Source: JACVRW01 sp963808545
Lineage (GTDB): Bacteria > Actinomycetota > Thermoleophilia > Solirubrobacterales > Thermoleophilaceae
DNA length: 64,000 nt
Reading direction: 5' to 3'
NCBI GenBank assembly: GCA_963808545.1
Contig: CAWEGB010000002.1
Coordinates: 62,001 to 126,000 of the forward strand
Part shown: in pieces, positions 31,347 to 39,698 of the stretch
How positions within the stretch are numbered: position 1 is the stretch's first letter
Layout: every line of letters begins with the position of its first letter
Notes under the pieces: model-generated
Told to the model about the DNA's origin: nothing
What the model saw: only the letters and a program-made list of their open reading frames with translations
Database searches by the model: none
Position numbers and translations under genes: made by a program

Positions 31347-33119
31347 TCAGGCGGGGCGCGGCTCGGGTCCGGGCCGCGCGGCGGGACGGGCGGGAGCTCC
31401 GTCGCCGTCCGGCTCCGCGCCGTCCCCGTCGGGACGGTCGCCGCCGTTGCCACCCGGAGCCGGTGCCCCCGGCGGCCCGCCGCCCCCGGCAGCCTGCTGC
31501 GCCTTCATCCGCTCCATGAACTCGGCCTGGGCCTGCGCGGGCGTGCGCTTGAGGGCGCCCATCAGCGGCAGCACGCTCAGTACCAGCAGCGCTGCCTGAC
31601 GGAAGGCCCAGGCAAAGCCCTCGCGGGCCGACCCGGCGGTCTCGCGGATGATCTCCTCGTCGAAGCCCGGCTTGGGCTCGAAGCGGTCGCTGGTGCCGCC
31701 GGTGTAGTCGTGGAGGGTCCCCTGGATCACCGTGGCGGCCTCCGCCTTGGGGATCTCCCATTCGCCGACGATGTCGTCGATCTCGTCCTCGGCGAACCAC
31801 GACATGTGCGCGCTCAGGGCGCCGCCGAAGGTGGCGATCAGCACGGCCACGCCGATCGCGGCGCCGAGCTGGCGCGCCGTGTTGAGGATCCCGGAGGCCA
31901 GCCCCACTTCGGGACCGGCAACCGCGCCCATCGCTCCCACGTTGAGCGCCGGGAAGCCGATCCCCATGCCCGCGCCGATCAGCAGCAGGCCGGGGAGGAT
32001 GCGCAGGTAACTGAAGGCGTCGTCCGCGGTGGACGGCAGGAAGGACACGATCAGCATCCCCAGCGCCATGGCGATCAGCCCCGGCTTGGCCAGCTCCCCC
32101 GGTGCGCGTTTGTCAGCCGCCCGGCCGACGAAGGGCCACACCACCAGGCCCATCAGGGCGACAGGGAGGATGGCCAACCCCGCCTCGAGCTGGCTGTAGC
32201 CCCACAGGTTCACGAACAGCAGCGAGAGCAGGAGCAGCGAGCCGATCGCGCCCGCGCCGAAGAGCAGCATGCCGATGTTCGCGCTGCGGAACTGGCGGTT
32301 CTTCAGCAGGCTCGGAGTGATGAGCGGGTTGGGCGCCTTGCGCTCCCACCACACGAACAGGATCCCGAGCAGGATTGCCGCCTGCATGAGGCTGAGCCAG
32401 AGCGGCAGGTCGCCCGCGAAGGGATTGGCCTCCACCAGCGCGAGCGTCAGGAACATCACGGCGGCGCCCAGCAGGAGCATGCCGCGCACGTCCACCTCGC
32501 GGCCGGCGGTGAGGTCCCAGGTCTCCGGCCACCAGCGCCAGCACAGCAGCACGCCGAGGATCCCGAAGGGGATGTTGATGAGGAAGATCCAGTGCCAGCT
32601 CGCGATCTCCACCAGCACGCCGCCGAGCACCGGTCCGAGGGCCGACGACACGAGCGCCACCACCGCGATCAGAGCCAGACCCCGCCCGCGCTCATGCGGC
32701 GGGAACACCAGGACGGTGATGGCGAAACCGAGCGGCGCCAGTATGCCCGCGCCGATGCCCTGGATCACGCGGAAGCCGATCAGCCATTCCACCGACCAGG
32801 CCGCGGCACACAGCCCGGAGCCGATCGTGAACACCGTCAGGCCGATGATGAAGAAGCGCTTGCGGCCGAACTGGTCGGCCAGCCGTCCCATCGACACGAG
32901 CAGGATCGCGAAGACGATGTTGTAGGCGTTGACCACCCACGTGACCGTCGCGAGGTCGGTGGAGAGCTCGTCCTGCAGCTCGGGGATCGTGACGTTCACG
33001 ATCGACACGTCGAGCAGCGCCATCGCCCAGCCGATCATCATCACGCCGAAGATCCGCCACTTGTGCTGGTGGAGGAACTCCGGGGACGGGTTCTCGCGCG
33101 TAGGCGTCTCCTCGCTCAC
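31347..33119 (-). CDS. DHA2-family (EmrB/QacA-like) MFS exporter
   Basis: This 590-residue permease has about 14 membrane helices. WAMALLDVSIVNVTIPELQ is the typical helix 1 motif D1, and GRLADQFGRKRFF is motif A. GIGAGILAPLGFAITVLVFPPHERG carries motif C-like Gly residues, and PVLGGVLVEIASWHWIFLINIP follows. The C-terminal about 90 residues are Gly/Pro/Asp-rich and cytoplasmic. Energy comes from the proton gradient; cargo is unknown. ATGA overlap with the upstream sulfatase-fold gene makes it the last gene of a three-gene operon, so the cargo may be related to the exported proteins' substrate. Confidence 0.9.
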   Translation of the reverse strand: MSEETPTRENPSPEFLHQHKWRIFGVMMIGWAMALLDVSIVNVTIPELQDELSTDLATVTWVVNAYNIVFAILLVSMGRLADQFGRKRFFIIGLTVFTIGSGLCAAAWSVEWLIGFRVIQGIGAGILAPLGFAITVLVFPPHERGRGLALIAVVALVSSALGPVLGGVLVEIASWHWIFLINIPFGILGVLLCWRWWPETWDLTAGREVDVRGMLLLGAAVMFLTLALVEANPFAGDLPLWLSLMQAAILLGILFVWWERKAPNPLITPSLLKNRQFRSANIGMLLFGAGAIGSLLLLSLLFVNLWGYSQLEAGLAILPVALMGLVVWPFVGRAADKRAPGELAKPGLIAMALGMLIVSFLPSTADDAFSYLRILPGLLLIGAGMGIGFPALNVGAMGAVAGPEVGLASGILNTARQLGAAIGVAVLIATFGGALSAHMSWFAEDEIDDIVGEWEIPKAEAATVIQGTLHDYTGGTSDRFEPKPGFDEEIIRETAGSAREGFAWAFRQAALLVLSVLPLMGALKRTPAQAQAEFMERMKAQQAAGGGGPPGAPAPGGNGGDRPDGDGAEPDGDGAPARPAARPGPEPRPA

Positions 33120-34717
33120 GGCGCGCGTGACTCCGGTGTCCGCTCGTTCGACGGCAGCCGGCCGCCCTCGGGCACGCGCCCGTCGAACTCGAAGTCGCCG
33201 GGCTCGGTGCCGTCCTCGGGATCGTCGTTGTCGATCGCGTCGAAGTCGTTGGGGATCGAGTCGTCGTCCGAGTCGTCGTCGCCGCGCTCCCGGTTGGGCC
33301 GCAGCGCGCCGTCGGGGCCGAACTCCGGCAGCGTCCCGCCGGCCACCATCACCGCCACCTGCGACAGCTCGGTGAGCTTGTTGGGATCCTCGTTGGCGAC
33401 GTCATCGAAGCGCGTGATGTCGTCCTCGGCCTCCTCGTCGTCGTCGTAGAGGCGGCGCTCGATCTCCTCGCGGTCCGCCACCATGAGCCAGCGGTTGTCG
33501 CGCACGACGATGTTGGAGCCTGCGGCGGTGACGTTGTAGCCGCGGTGGTAGAGATCCCATTGGTCGACGTCGTCGAACAGCGCGTTCAGGTCCTCCCCGC
33601 CCATCTTGCCGGGAATGGTCACACCCATGAAGGACACGATGGTCGGGGCCACATCGTGGGTGGTGGCGTACCAGTCCACCCCCTCGCCGGCCTTGTCGCC
33701 GTCGGGATGGCGGATCAGCATCGGAACCTCGTAGGCGGGCCGGTGCGAGGTGGGGGTGGCGATGCCGAGGTAGTCGTGGTCGCCGAGGGCGATGCCCTGG
33801 TCGCCGATCACCACGAGCATGGTGGAGCCGAGCAGGTCCAAGTCGTTCATGCGGCCGACCAGGCGCCCGACCCAGTCGTCCACGGCCTCCACGTGCTTGC
33901 GGTACGCCGCCCGCACGCGGTCGATGTCGTCGCCGTTCCAGCGCACCTCCACCAGGCGGTCGTCCATCGGGCCGAGACCTTCGTCTTCGATCTCACCCGG
34001 CTTGACGTAGACCGGAGGAGCCACCGCGGCGTCGATCGGGTCGAACGGATCGATGGCCAGGAAGAAGGGCGAGTCGCCCTGCAGCCGGCCGAGTTCGCGA
34101 ATGCCGGTGCGGAAGGTGTTCGCCGCGGCGCGGGTCTGACGCCGGATGGCCGGGAGCAGCTCGGATTCGATGCCGGGGGTCTGCTCGTCCGCGAGTCGCG
34201 GCAAGCCGGCGCCGCCCTGATCGGCCGGCCGCACCACGTCCGGAAAGCGCTCGCCCTCGAGAATCGGGTTGTCGCTCACGTAGGAGGTGGTGACCCCGCT
34301 GTCCCGCAGCGTCTCCGTGACCACCGGCTGCCAGTCCCAGATGGGGTTGAAGCCGGGCACCGGGGCCAGCCCCTCGGTGCGTCTCCAGTCGCGGAAGGGG
34401 AACGAGCGCATCCCGGTGATGAGCGCCCGCCGGCCGGGCAGGCCGGGCATCGACTCGGGTATGACGCGGTCGAAGCGCAGCGAGTCGCCGGCCAGGTCGT
34501 CGAGGTTGGGCGTGTCCGCCGGGGAGTCGCCCTCGAAGGCCTTGACGTGATCGGCGCGCACCAGCGGGAGGACCACGAGCACCGCGTTGCGGGCCCGCCC
34601 CTCGTCGGCCTGGGCGGCCGCCCCGGCCGGCAGCGCAGCCAGCCCGAACACGCCGGCGCCCGCGGCACCCACGCCGCCGCGGCGCAGCAGCGTGCGCCGT
34701 GTGAGCCCGTCGCTCAC
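33116..34717 (-). CDS. Tat-exported sulfatase-fold protein lacking catalytic residues
   Basis: This 533-residue protein begins with a twin-arginine signal (LTRRTLLRRGGVGAAGAGVFG). The alkaline-phosphatase/sulfatase fold is clear from TPNLDDLAGDSLRFDRVI, GRRALITGMRSFPFRDW and DDWVGRLVGRMNDLDLLGSTM. The nucleophile position of the C/S-x-P-x-R motif is Gly92 (GLPGR). The first metal-binding Asp pair is replaced (VVLPLVRAD), and the late DHG is DQG. It is therefore probably not a formylglycine sulfatase and may be inactive. The C-terminal 70 residues are Asp-rich (DDDSDDDS, calcium-loop-like NDFDAIDNDDPEDG). ATGA overlaps with both neighbours. Confidence 0.82.
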   Translation of the reverse strand: MSDGLTRRTLLRRGGVGAAGAGVFGLAALPAGAAAQADEGRARNAVLVVLPLVRADHVKAFEGDSPADTPNLDDLAGDSLRFDRVIPESMPGLPGRRALITGMRSFPFRDWRRTEGLAPVPGFNPIWDWQPVVTETLRDSGVTTSYVSDNPILEGERFPDVVRPADQGGAGLPRLADEQTPGIESELLPAIRRQTRAAANTFRTGIRELGRLQGDSPFFLAIDPFDPIDAAVAPPVYVKPGEIEDEGLGPMDDRLVEVRWNGDDIDRVRAAYRKHVEAVDDWVGRLVGRMNDLDLLGSTMLVVIGDQGIALGDHDYLGIATPTSHRPAYEVPMLIRHPDGDKAGEGVDWYATTHDVAPTIVSFMGVTIPGKMGGEDLNALFDDVDQWDLYHRGYNVTAAGSNIVVRDNRWLMVADREEIERRLYDDDEEAEDDITRFDDVANEDPNKLTELSQVAVMVAGGTLPEFGPDGALRPNRERGDDDSDDDSIPNDFDAIDNDDPEDGTEPGDFEFDGRVPEGGRLPSNERTPESRAP

Positions 34718-36258
34718 CCGCCGAGCACCGCCTTGCCGCCGCCCTGGGCGAACTGTGGCAGCGTGCCCCCGGCCTCGTCCTCGAGCGTGCGCCAGAGGCG
34801 ATCCACCACCTCCGGGTTCTCGGCGGCCACGTCGGTCAGCTCCTCGGGGTCCGTGCGCTTGTCGTAGAGCCGCTTGCGCTTGCCCTCGCTGTCTGAGAGC
34901 AGGAACCAGTCGAGGTCGCCCGCCAGCACGTGGTCGTCGTAGCAGGAGGTGAACACCGGCCGGGCGGGCGGCTCCTCGCCCTCGAACATCACGGACAGGT
35001 CCTCGCCCGCCATCAGCCCCGGAGCCCGAACGCCCATGAAGGAGAGCGCGGTGCGCGGGAGGTCGTGAGTGGAGACGAAGAAGTCGCTGCGCTCACCGGC
35101 GCGCTTTCCCTCCGGGTGCCGGATCATCGCCGGCACGTGGTAGATGTGCCACTGGGCGCGGGCGGCGTGCTTGCCGAGGACGCCGTGCTCGCCGAGCGTC
35201 AGCCCGTGGTCGGACATGTACATCACCACGGTGTTGTCCATCAGCTTCTGCCGGTCGAGCTCGTTCATGAAGCGCCCGACCCACTCGTCCATGAACTCGA
35301 TCTCGGCTGCGTACAGCTGCCGGACGCGCTCGATGGTCTCGTCGTCCACGTCCACGTCGATCACCCACGAGTAGGGCGTCTCGAAGGGCTGGATCGGCTC
35401 GATGCCCTGCTTCTCGGAGCCGAGCGGCTCGTCGCCCCAGCGGGTCTGGTAGACGCGCGGCGCGTCCAGGGGCTCGTGCGGATCGAAGGCGTCGATGCCC
35501 AGGAAGAACGGCTTGCCGGTGTCCTTGAGGTCGTCCAGCAGGCGCAGACCCGAGCGCACCACGCGCGCCGTGGGATAGTCGTTCTCGCTGTCGCGGTAGA
35601 TCGAGTTCCAGCCGGCCATGGCCCGTAGGCGGCCCACCTCGACGGTGTCGGACAGCTCGGGCAGGAGGTAGCGCTCGATCGTGCTGCGGGTGGCCGGACG
35701 CTTGTACGGCTTGTTGAGGAAGCGGTAGGCGCCCTGCGAGTAGCTCGGCTTGACCCAGTCGAGCGTGCGCCGGAAGTTGCCGAAGCGCGGGCCGATCAGG
35801 AACGGGTTGTCGGTGCAGTAGGCCGTCTCCACGTCGGCCTGGGCCATGACCTCGGTGACGATCGGGTGGAACTCCGGAATCGGGATCCAGCCCGGGCCCA
35901 CGGGCAGGCCCTTGGTGGGCACGTAGTTGCGAAACGGAAACGAGCGCACGCCGGTGAGGATCGAGCGCCGCGCCGGCCCGGTGGGCATGGCCTCGGGCAC
36001 GGCGTGGTCGAACACCAGCGAGTCGTTGGCCAGGGCGTCGAGATTCGGCGTCTTGGCCAGCGAATCCGGGTTGTAGGCCGACAGGAAGTCCGCCCGCGTG
36101 GAGTCGGTGAACAGCAGGACGACGTTGGGAGCGTCGTCGGCGTGCTCGGTGGCCGGCTCGAAGTAGTCGTCGCCGCAGGCCGATGCGGCAAGGGCAGCCG
36201 TACCGGCGGCGCCGGCTCCCAACACTCCCCTTCTGGTGAAGCCACGTCGCGAGGCCAT
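34714..36258 (-). CDS. Tat-exported, probably lipid-anchored sulfatase-fold protein with Thr at the nucleophile position
   Basis: This 514-residue protein has a twin-arginine start (FTRRGVLGAGAAG) leading to a lipobox LAASAC (Cys28). The sulfatase/phosphodiesterase fold shows VVLLFTDSTRADFLSAY, TPNLDALANDSLVFDHAV, GVRSFPFRNY, DEWVGRFMNELDRQKLMDNTVVMY split across two helices, and YMSDHGLTLGEH with metal-binding Asp and His. The residue aligned with catalytic Cys is Thr93 (TGPAR). Thr nucleophiles are known in phosphoethanolamine/LTA-synthase-type relatives, so phospho-transfer is more plausible than sulfate-ester cleavage. It is the first gene of the operon with the paralogue at 33116 and the exporter. 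Confidence 0.85.
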   Translation of the reverse strand: MASRRGFTRRGVLGAGAAGTAALAASACGDDYFEPATEHADDAPNVVLLFTDSTRADFLSAYNPDSLAKTPNLDALANDSLVFDHAVPEAMPTGPARRSILTGVRSFPFRNYVPTKGLPVGPGWIPIPEFHPIVTEVMAQADVETAYCTDNPFLIGPRFGNFRRTLDWVKPSYSQGAYRFLNKPYKRPATRSTIERYLLPELSDTVEVGRLRAMAGWNSIYRDSENDYPTARVVRSGLRLLDDLKDTGKPFFLGIDAFDPHEPLDAPRVYQTRWGDEPLGSEKQGIEPIQPFETPYSWVIDVDVDDETIERVRQLYAAEIEFMDEWVGRFMNELDRQKLMDNTVVMYMSDHGLTLGEHGVLGKHAARAQWHIYHVPAMIRHPEGKRAGERSDFFVSTHDLPRTALSFMGVRAPGLMAGEDLSVMFEGEEPPARPVFTSCYDDHVLAGDLDWFLLSDSEGKRKRLYDKRTDPEELTDVAAENPEVVDRLWRTLEDEAGGTLPQFAQGGGKAVLGG

Positions 36259-36291
36259 TCCGGGCTCGCAGGCTAGCTGAAGGGTCCTACG

Positions 36292-37812
36292 TCACCCGGT
36301 TGATGAAGCCGTGACCTCGGCCGGCACCTCGATCTCGCGCTTGAGGATCTTGCCGGTGGGTCCCTTGGGCAGCTCGTCGACGAACCACACGCGACGCGGG
36401 TACTTGTAGGCGGCCACCTGGTCCTTCACGTAGGCCTTGACCTCCTGGGCGTCGAGGCTCTCGCCCTCCTTGAGCACCACGGCGGCGCCCACCTCCTCGC
36501 CGAGCGAGTCGTGGGGCACCCCCACCACGGCCGCCTCCTGCACGGCGGGATGCTCGTAGAGCACCTCCTCGACCTCGCGCGGGTAGATGTTGTAGCCGCC
36601 GCGGATGATCAGGTCCTTCTTGCGGTCGACGATGAAGAAGTAGCCGTCCTCGTCCACGCGGGCCATGTCGCCCGAGTGGAACCAGCCCTCGGAGGTGATC
36701 GATTCCTTCGTGGCCTCGGCGCGGTCCCAGTAGCCCTTCATCACGTTGTGGCCGCGGATGACGATCTCGCCCACCTCGCCCGGATCGACCTCGTTGCCCT
36801 CGTCGTCCCAGACCTGCATCTCCACGCCCTCGATCGGCGTGCCGATCGAGCCCGCCTTGCGCTCCTTGTGGGGATGGTTGAATGACGCCACCGGTGAGGT
36901 CTCCGAGAGGCCGTAGCCCTCGAGGATCGGGCAGCCGAACTTCTCCTCGAAGCCGCGGATGAGCTCCACCGGGATCGCCGCTCCGCCGGACATGCACAGA
37001 CGCAGCGTGGAGGCGTCGGCCTCGTCGGCCGCGTCCGCGTGCAGCATCGCGTTGTACATGGTGGGCACGCCCTGGAAGACCGTGACCTGGTCGCGCTCGA
37101 TGATCTCGAGCGCCTTGTCGGGGTCGAAGCGCGGAATCATGCTCACGGTGGCGCCGTTGGCCACCGCGCTGTTCATCGTGCAGGTCTGGCCGAAGGAGTG
37201 GAACAGGGGGAGCGCGCCGAGCAGCACGTCCTCGTGGGAGAACTCCCCGAGCGTGGTGGAGGTCATCTCGCAGTTGCGGCGCAGATTGGCGTGCGTGAGC
37301 TCCGCGCCCTTGGGCTTGCCGGTGGTGCCGCTCGTGTAGAGGATCACCGCGGTGTCGGCGGCGTCGCGCTCCACGTTCTCGAACTCCTCCCCGTAGGCGC
37401 CCACGAGCTGCTCGAACTCGCCCGGCTTGACCAGGATCGTCTCGGCGCCGGCGTCGGCGGCGCCCGCCTCGGCGGCCTCCGCGAAGTCCCCCCAGGCGAA
37501 CAGCAGCTTCGCCCCGGAGTCGCTCAGGTAGTAGCCGGTCTCGCGCTCCTTGAGCAGGACGTTCATCGGCACCACCACGCCGCCCGCTCGCAGGATGCCG
37601 TAGTAGATCGACGGGAAGTACGGGACGTTCGGGAGCATCAACCCCACGCGATCGCCAGGGGCCAGGCCCTTGTCCTCGAGGAGGTTGGCGATCCGCGACG
37701 CGGCGCAGTCGAGCTGGTGGTAGGTCAGCTCCGCGTCGTCCAGCTTGAAGGCGGTCCGGTCGCCGTGCTCGGCGGCTGTGTCGGTCAGGATGCTCGCCAG
37801 GTTCTCGCTCAT
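36292..37812 (-). CDS. AMP-forming acyl-CoA ligase (long-chain fatty acid-CoA ligase type)
   Basis: This 506-residue ANL-superfamily enzyme activates a carboxylic acid with ATP and joins it to CoA. The P-loop-like AMP motif is ILYTSGTTGKPKGAELTH, and EGYGLSETSP is the A5 motif. GWFHSGDMARVDEDGYFFI holds the ribose-binding Asp, and KDLIIRGGYNIYPREVEEVL is the hinge. GPTGKILKRE carries the catalytic Lys. Chain-length preference cannot be read with confidence; similarity is to medium/long-chain FadD-like enzymes. It is a separate unit 33 bases upstream of the sulfatase-fold operon on the same strand. Confidence 0.92.
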   Translation of the reverse strand: MSENLASILTDTAAEHGDRTAFKLDDAELTYHQLDCAASRIANLLEDKGLAPGDRVGLMLPNVPYFPSIYYGILRAGGVVVPMNVLLKERETGYYLSDSGAKLLFAWGDFAEAAEAGAADAGAETILVKPGEFEQLVGAYGEEFENVERDAADTAVILYTSGTTGKPKGAELTHANLRRNCEMTSTTLGEFSHEDVLLGALPLFHSFGQTCTMNSAVANGATVSMIPRFDPDKALEIIERDQVTVFQGVPTMYNAMLHADAADEADASTLRLCMSGGAAIPVELIRGFEEKFGCPILEGYGLSETSPVASFNHPHKERKAGSIGTPIEGVEMQVWDDEGNEVDPGEVGEIVIRGHNVMKGYWDRAEATKESITSEGWFHSGDMARVDEDGYFFIVDRKKDLIIRGGYNIYPREVEEVLYEHPAVQEAAVVGVPHDSLGEEVGAAVVLKEGESLDAQEVKAYVKDQVAAYKYPRRVWFVDELPKGPTGKILKREIEVPAEVTASSTG

Positions 37813-37888
37813 GCGGGCAGCGTATCGCTAAGGCTACGGAGCGCCGGGAGCGGACCTCTGATCCGCCTGCCGCCGTACCGGTCTCAGA

Positions 37889-38146
37889 ATGAGGGCCCGC
37901 TGGGCGGTATCTACGTTGGTCGCTGCGCTTCTCGTCACCGGGTGTGGTGCGACGCAGGATCAAGCCGGAGGTCAGCGCTCGAGTCGACGGCCGCGCACAC
38001 GTTCGAGGACCAGCCTCGCGGCCTGTCCGTCGTCCTGCCCGACGGCTGGCACGGGCGCGGCGCCACCTCACGCCGCAGCTTGTCGAGCCCCGGGTAGATC
38101 CTCCGTGGCCACCTACACCTGCGTCTCGTGTTACGCCGGATACTGA
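37889..38146 (+). pseudogene. Remnant of a lipoprotein gene with frame breaks
   Basis: An ATG at 37889 begins a convincing lipoprotein signal (RWAVSTLVAALLVTGCG). After about 35 residues the frame becomes Arg/Ser-rich, while another frame reads TFEDQPRGLSVVLPDGWH, then a third resumes SSVATYT before 38146. Together they resemble one small lipoprotein of about 85 or more residues broken by two shifts. No domain recognised. The 344-base gap between the acyl-CoA ligase gene and nuoN holds this and little else. Confidence 0.45.
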
Positions 38147-38156
38147 GCTCCCTGCG

Positions 38157-39698
38157 CTAGCCCAGAACGCCGAGCGAGCTGCCCACGTCCCGCGCCGCGT
38201 CGAACAGCGGGTCGGGCCAGAGCCCGAACGCCAGCGTGAGCACCGCGAAGGCGATGGCCACGGCGGCCACCTCCGGCTGGGCGCGGGTGTCGGCCTCGGG
38301 GGACCAGCCCGACACCGGCTTGACGCGGCGCTGGGGCACGGTGGGGAGCTCGATCTCGTAGCGGCCCATCCACATGGCGGCGATCACGCGCAGGTAGTAC
38401 GCCAGCGAGAGCACCGAGCCCACCACGATGGCAATGCCCAGCCAGGTGTAGTCGCCCGAAACCGCTGCGTCGATCAGGAAGAACTTGCCGATGAACCCGC
38501 CCGTGGCCGGGAAGCCCGCCAGGGAGAGCATGGCGATGGTCATCGGCCAGGCCAGCCAGGGGTTGCTCTGCCCGAGGTCCTCGAACGAGGAAATGTCGTC
38601 GCCGTGCTCTGACACGCGCTCGCGCGCGACCACGACGGCGAAGGCGGTCACGTTCATGGCCAGGTAGACGGCCAGGTAGAAGACGGTGGCCTCGAGTCCT
38701 AGCCGGGTGCCCACCACCACGCCCACCAGGAGGTAGCCGGCCTGGGCGATGCTCGACCAGGCGAGCATGCGCTTGAGCGAGCGCTGCGCCAGGGCACCCA
38801 CGTTGCCGATCACGATCGTGGTGGCGGCGAGGATGGCCAGCGCCGGGCCCCAGTCGAGCTGGGCGAGACCGAGGGCGTCGTAGAACAAGCGCAGGAAGAC
38901 GGCGAAGGCCGCCGCCTTGGTGGCCACCGCCATGAAGGTGGTGATCGGCGTGGGGGCGCCCTGGTAGACGTCGGGCGTCCACTGGTGGAAGGGAGCCACC
39001 GACGCCTTGAAGGCCAGTCCGACGATGGTGAGGCCGATCCCGGTGAGCAGCAGCGGATCCGTGACCGACAGCTCCCCGCTGCCGCCCAGCGCGGCGGCTA
39101 TCTCGCCGAACTGCATCGAGCCGCTGGCGCCGTAGATCAGCGCCAGGCCGTAGAGCAGGGTGGCCGAGCCCACCGAGCCGATCACCAGATACTTGAGGCC
39201 GGACTCGAGTGACGCGCGCTTGCGCAGGTCGCTGGCGCACAGCACGTAGAGCGGGATCGACAGCAGCTCGATGCCGATGAACAGCGTGATCAGGTTCTCG
39301 GCCGAGGCCAGCACGACCATCCCGGCGATCGAGCCCAGCAGCAGCGCGTGGTACTCGCCGTGACCCGCCTCCCGGGGGGCGTTGGCCCGCAGCGAGAGCA
39401 CCACGGCCACGAGGCCGGCCACGTAGAACAGCATCGACAGACCCAGCGACAGCGTGTCCACCGCCAGGGCGCCCTCGATGATCGGCGGCTGGTCGCCCGG
39501 CTCCCAGATCCAGATGGTGAGGCCGATCGCCGTGAGCAGCGAGACGGCGGTGAGGACGGGGACGAGCGCGAGCCGCGCGAAGCTCGAGCGCAGCAGCCCG
39601 ACCATGAGCACCACCACCGCGCCGCCCACGAGCGCGAGCAGTGGCGACAGCTCGCGGTAGGCGATCTCGGGAGCCTGGACCTGAGCGAGCAGGCTCAT
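38157..39698 (-). CDS. nuoN: NADH-quinone oxidoreductase subunit N
   Basis: This 513-residue antiporter-like membrane subunit of complex I belongs to the proton-pumping arm. It has about 14 helices; YLVIGSVGSATLLYGLALIYG, VAPFHQWTPDVYQGAPTPIT and FMAVATKAAAFAVFLRLFY hold the Lys and Glu residues of the proton channel and the discontinuous helix. LFIGIELLSIPLYVL is helix 5 with its Glu. Its ATG overlaps the nuoM stop (ATGA). It is the last gene of the nuo operon. Confidence 0.96.
   Translation of the reverse strand: MSLLAQVQAPEIAYRELSPLLALVGGAVVVLMVGLLRSSFARLALVPVLTAVSLLTAIGLTIWIWEPGDQPPIIEGALAVDTLSLGLSMLFYVAGLVAVVLSLRANAPREAGHGEYHALLLGSIAGMVVLASAENLITLFIGIELLSIPLYVLCASDLRKRASLESGLKYLVIGSVGSATLLYGLALIYGASGSMQFGEIAAALGGSGELSVTDPLLLTGIGLTIVGLAFKASVAPFHQWTPDVYQGAPTPITTFMAVATKAAAFAVFLRLFYDALGLAQLDWGPALAILAATTIVIGNVGALAQRSLKRMLAWSSIAQAGYLLVGVVVGTRLGLEATVFYLAVYLAMNVTAFAVVVARERVSEHGDDISSFEDLGQSNPWLAWPMTIAMLSLAGFPATGGFIGKFFLIDAAVSGDYTWLGIAIVVGSVLSLAYYLRVIAAMWMGRYEIELPTVPQRRVKPVSGWSPEADTRAQPEVAAVAIAFAVLTLAFGLWPDPLFDAARDVGSSLGVLG

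Noticed and set aside
33116..36258. Annotation of the two genes as active formylglycine sulfatases
   Set aside because: The Cys or Ser needed for formylglycine is Gly in one and Thr in the other, and one has also lost metal ligands.
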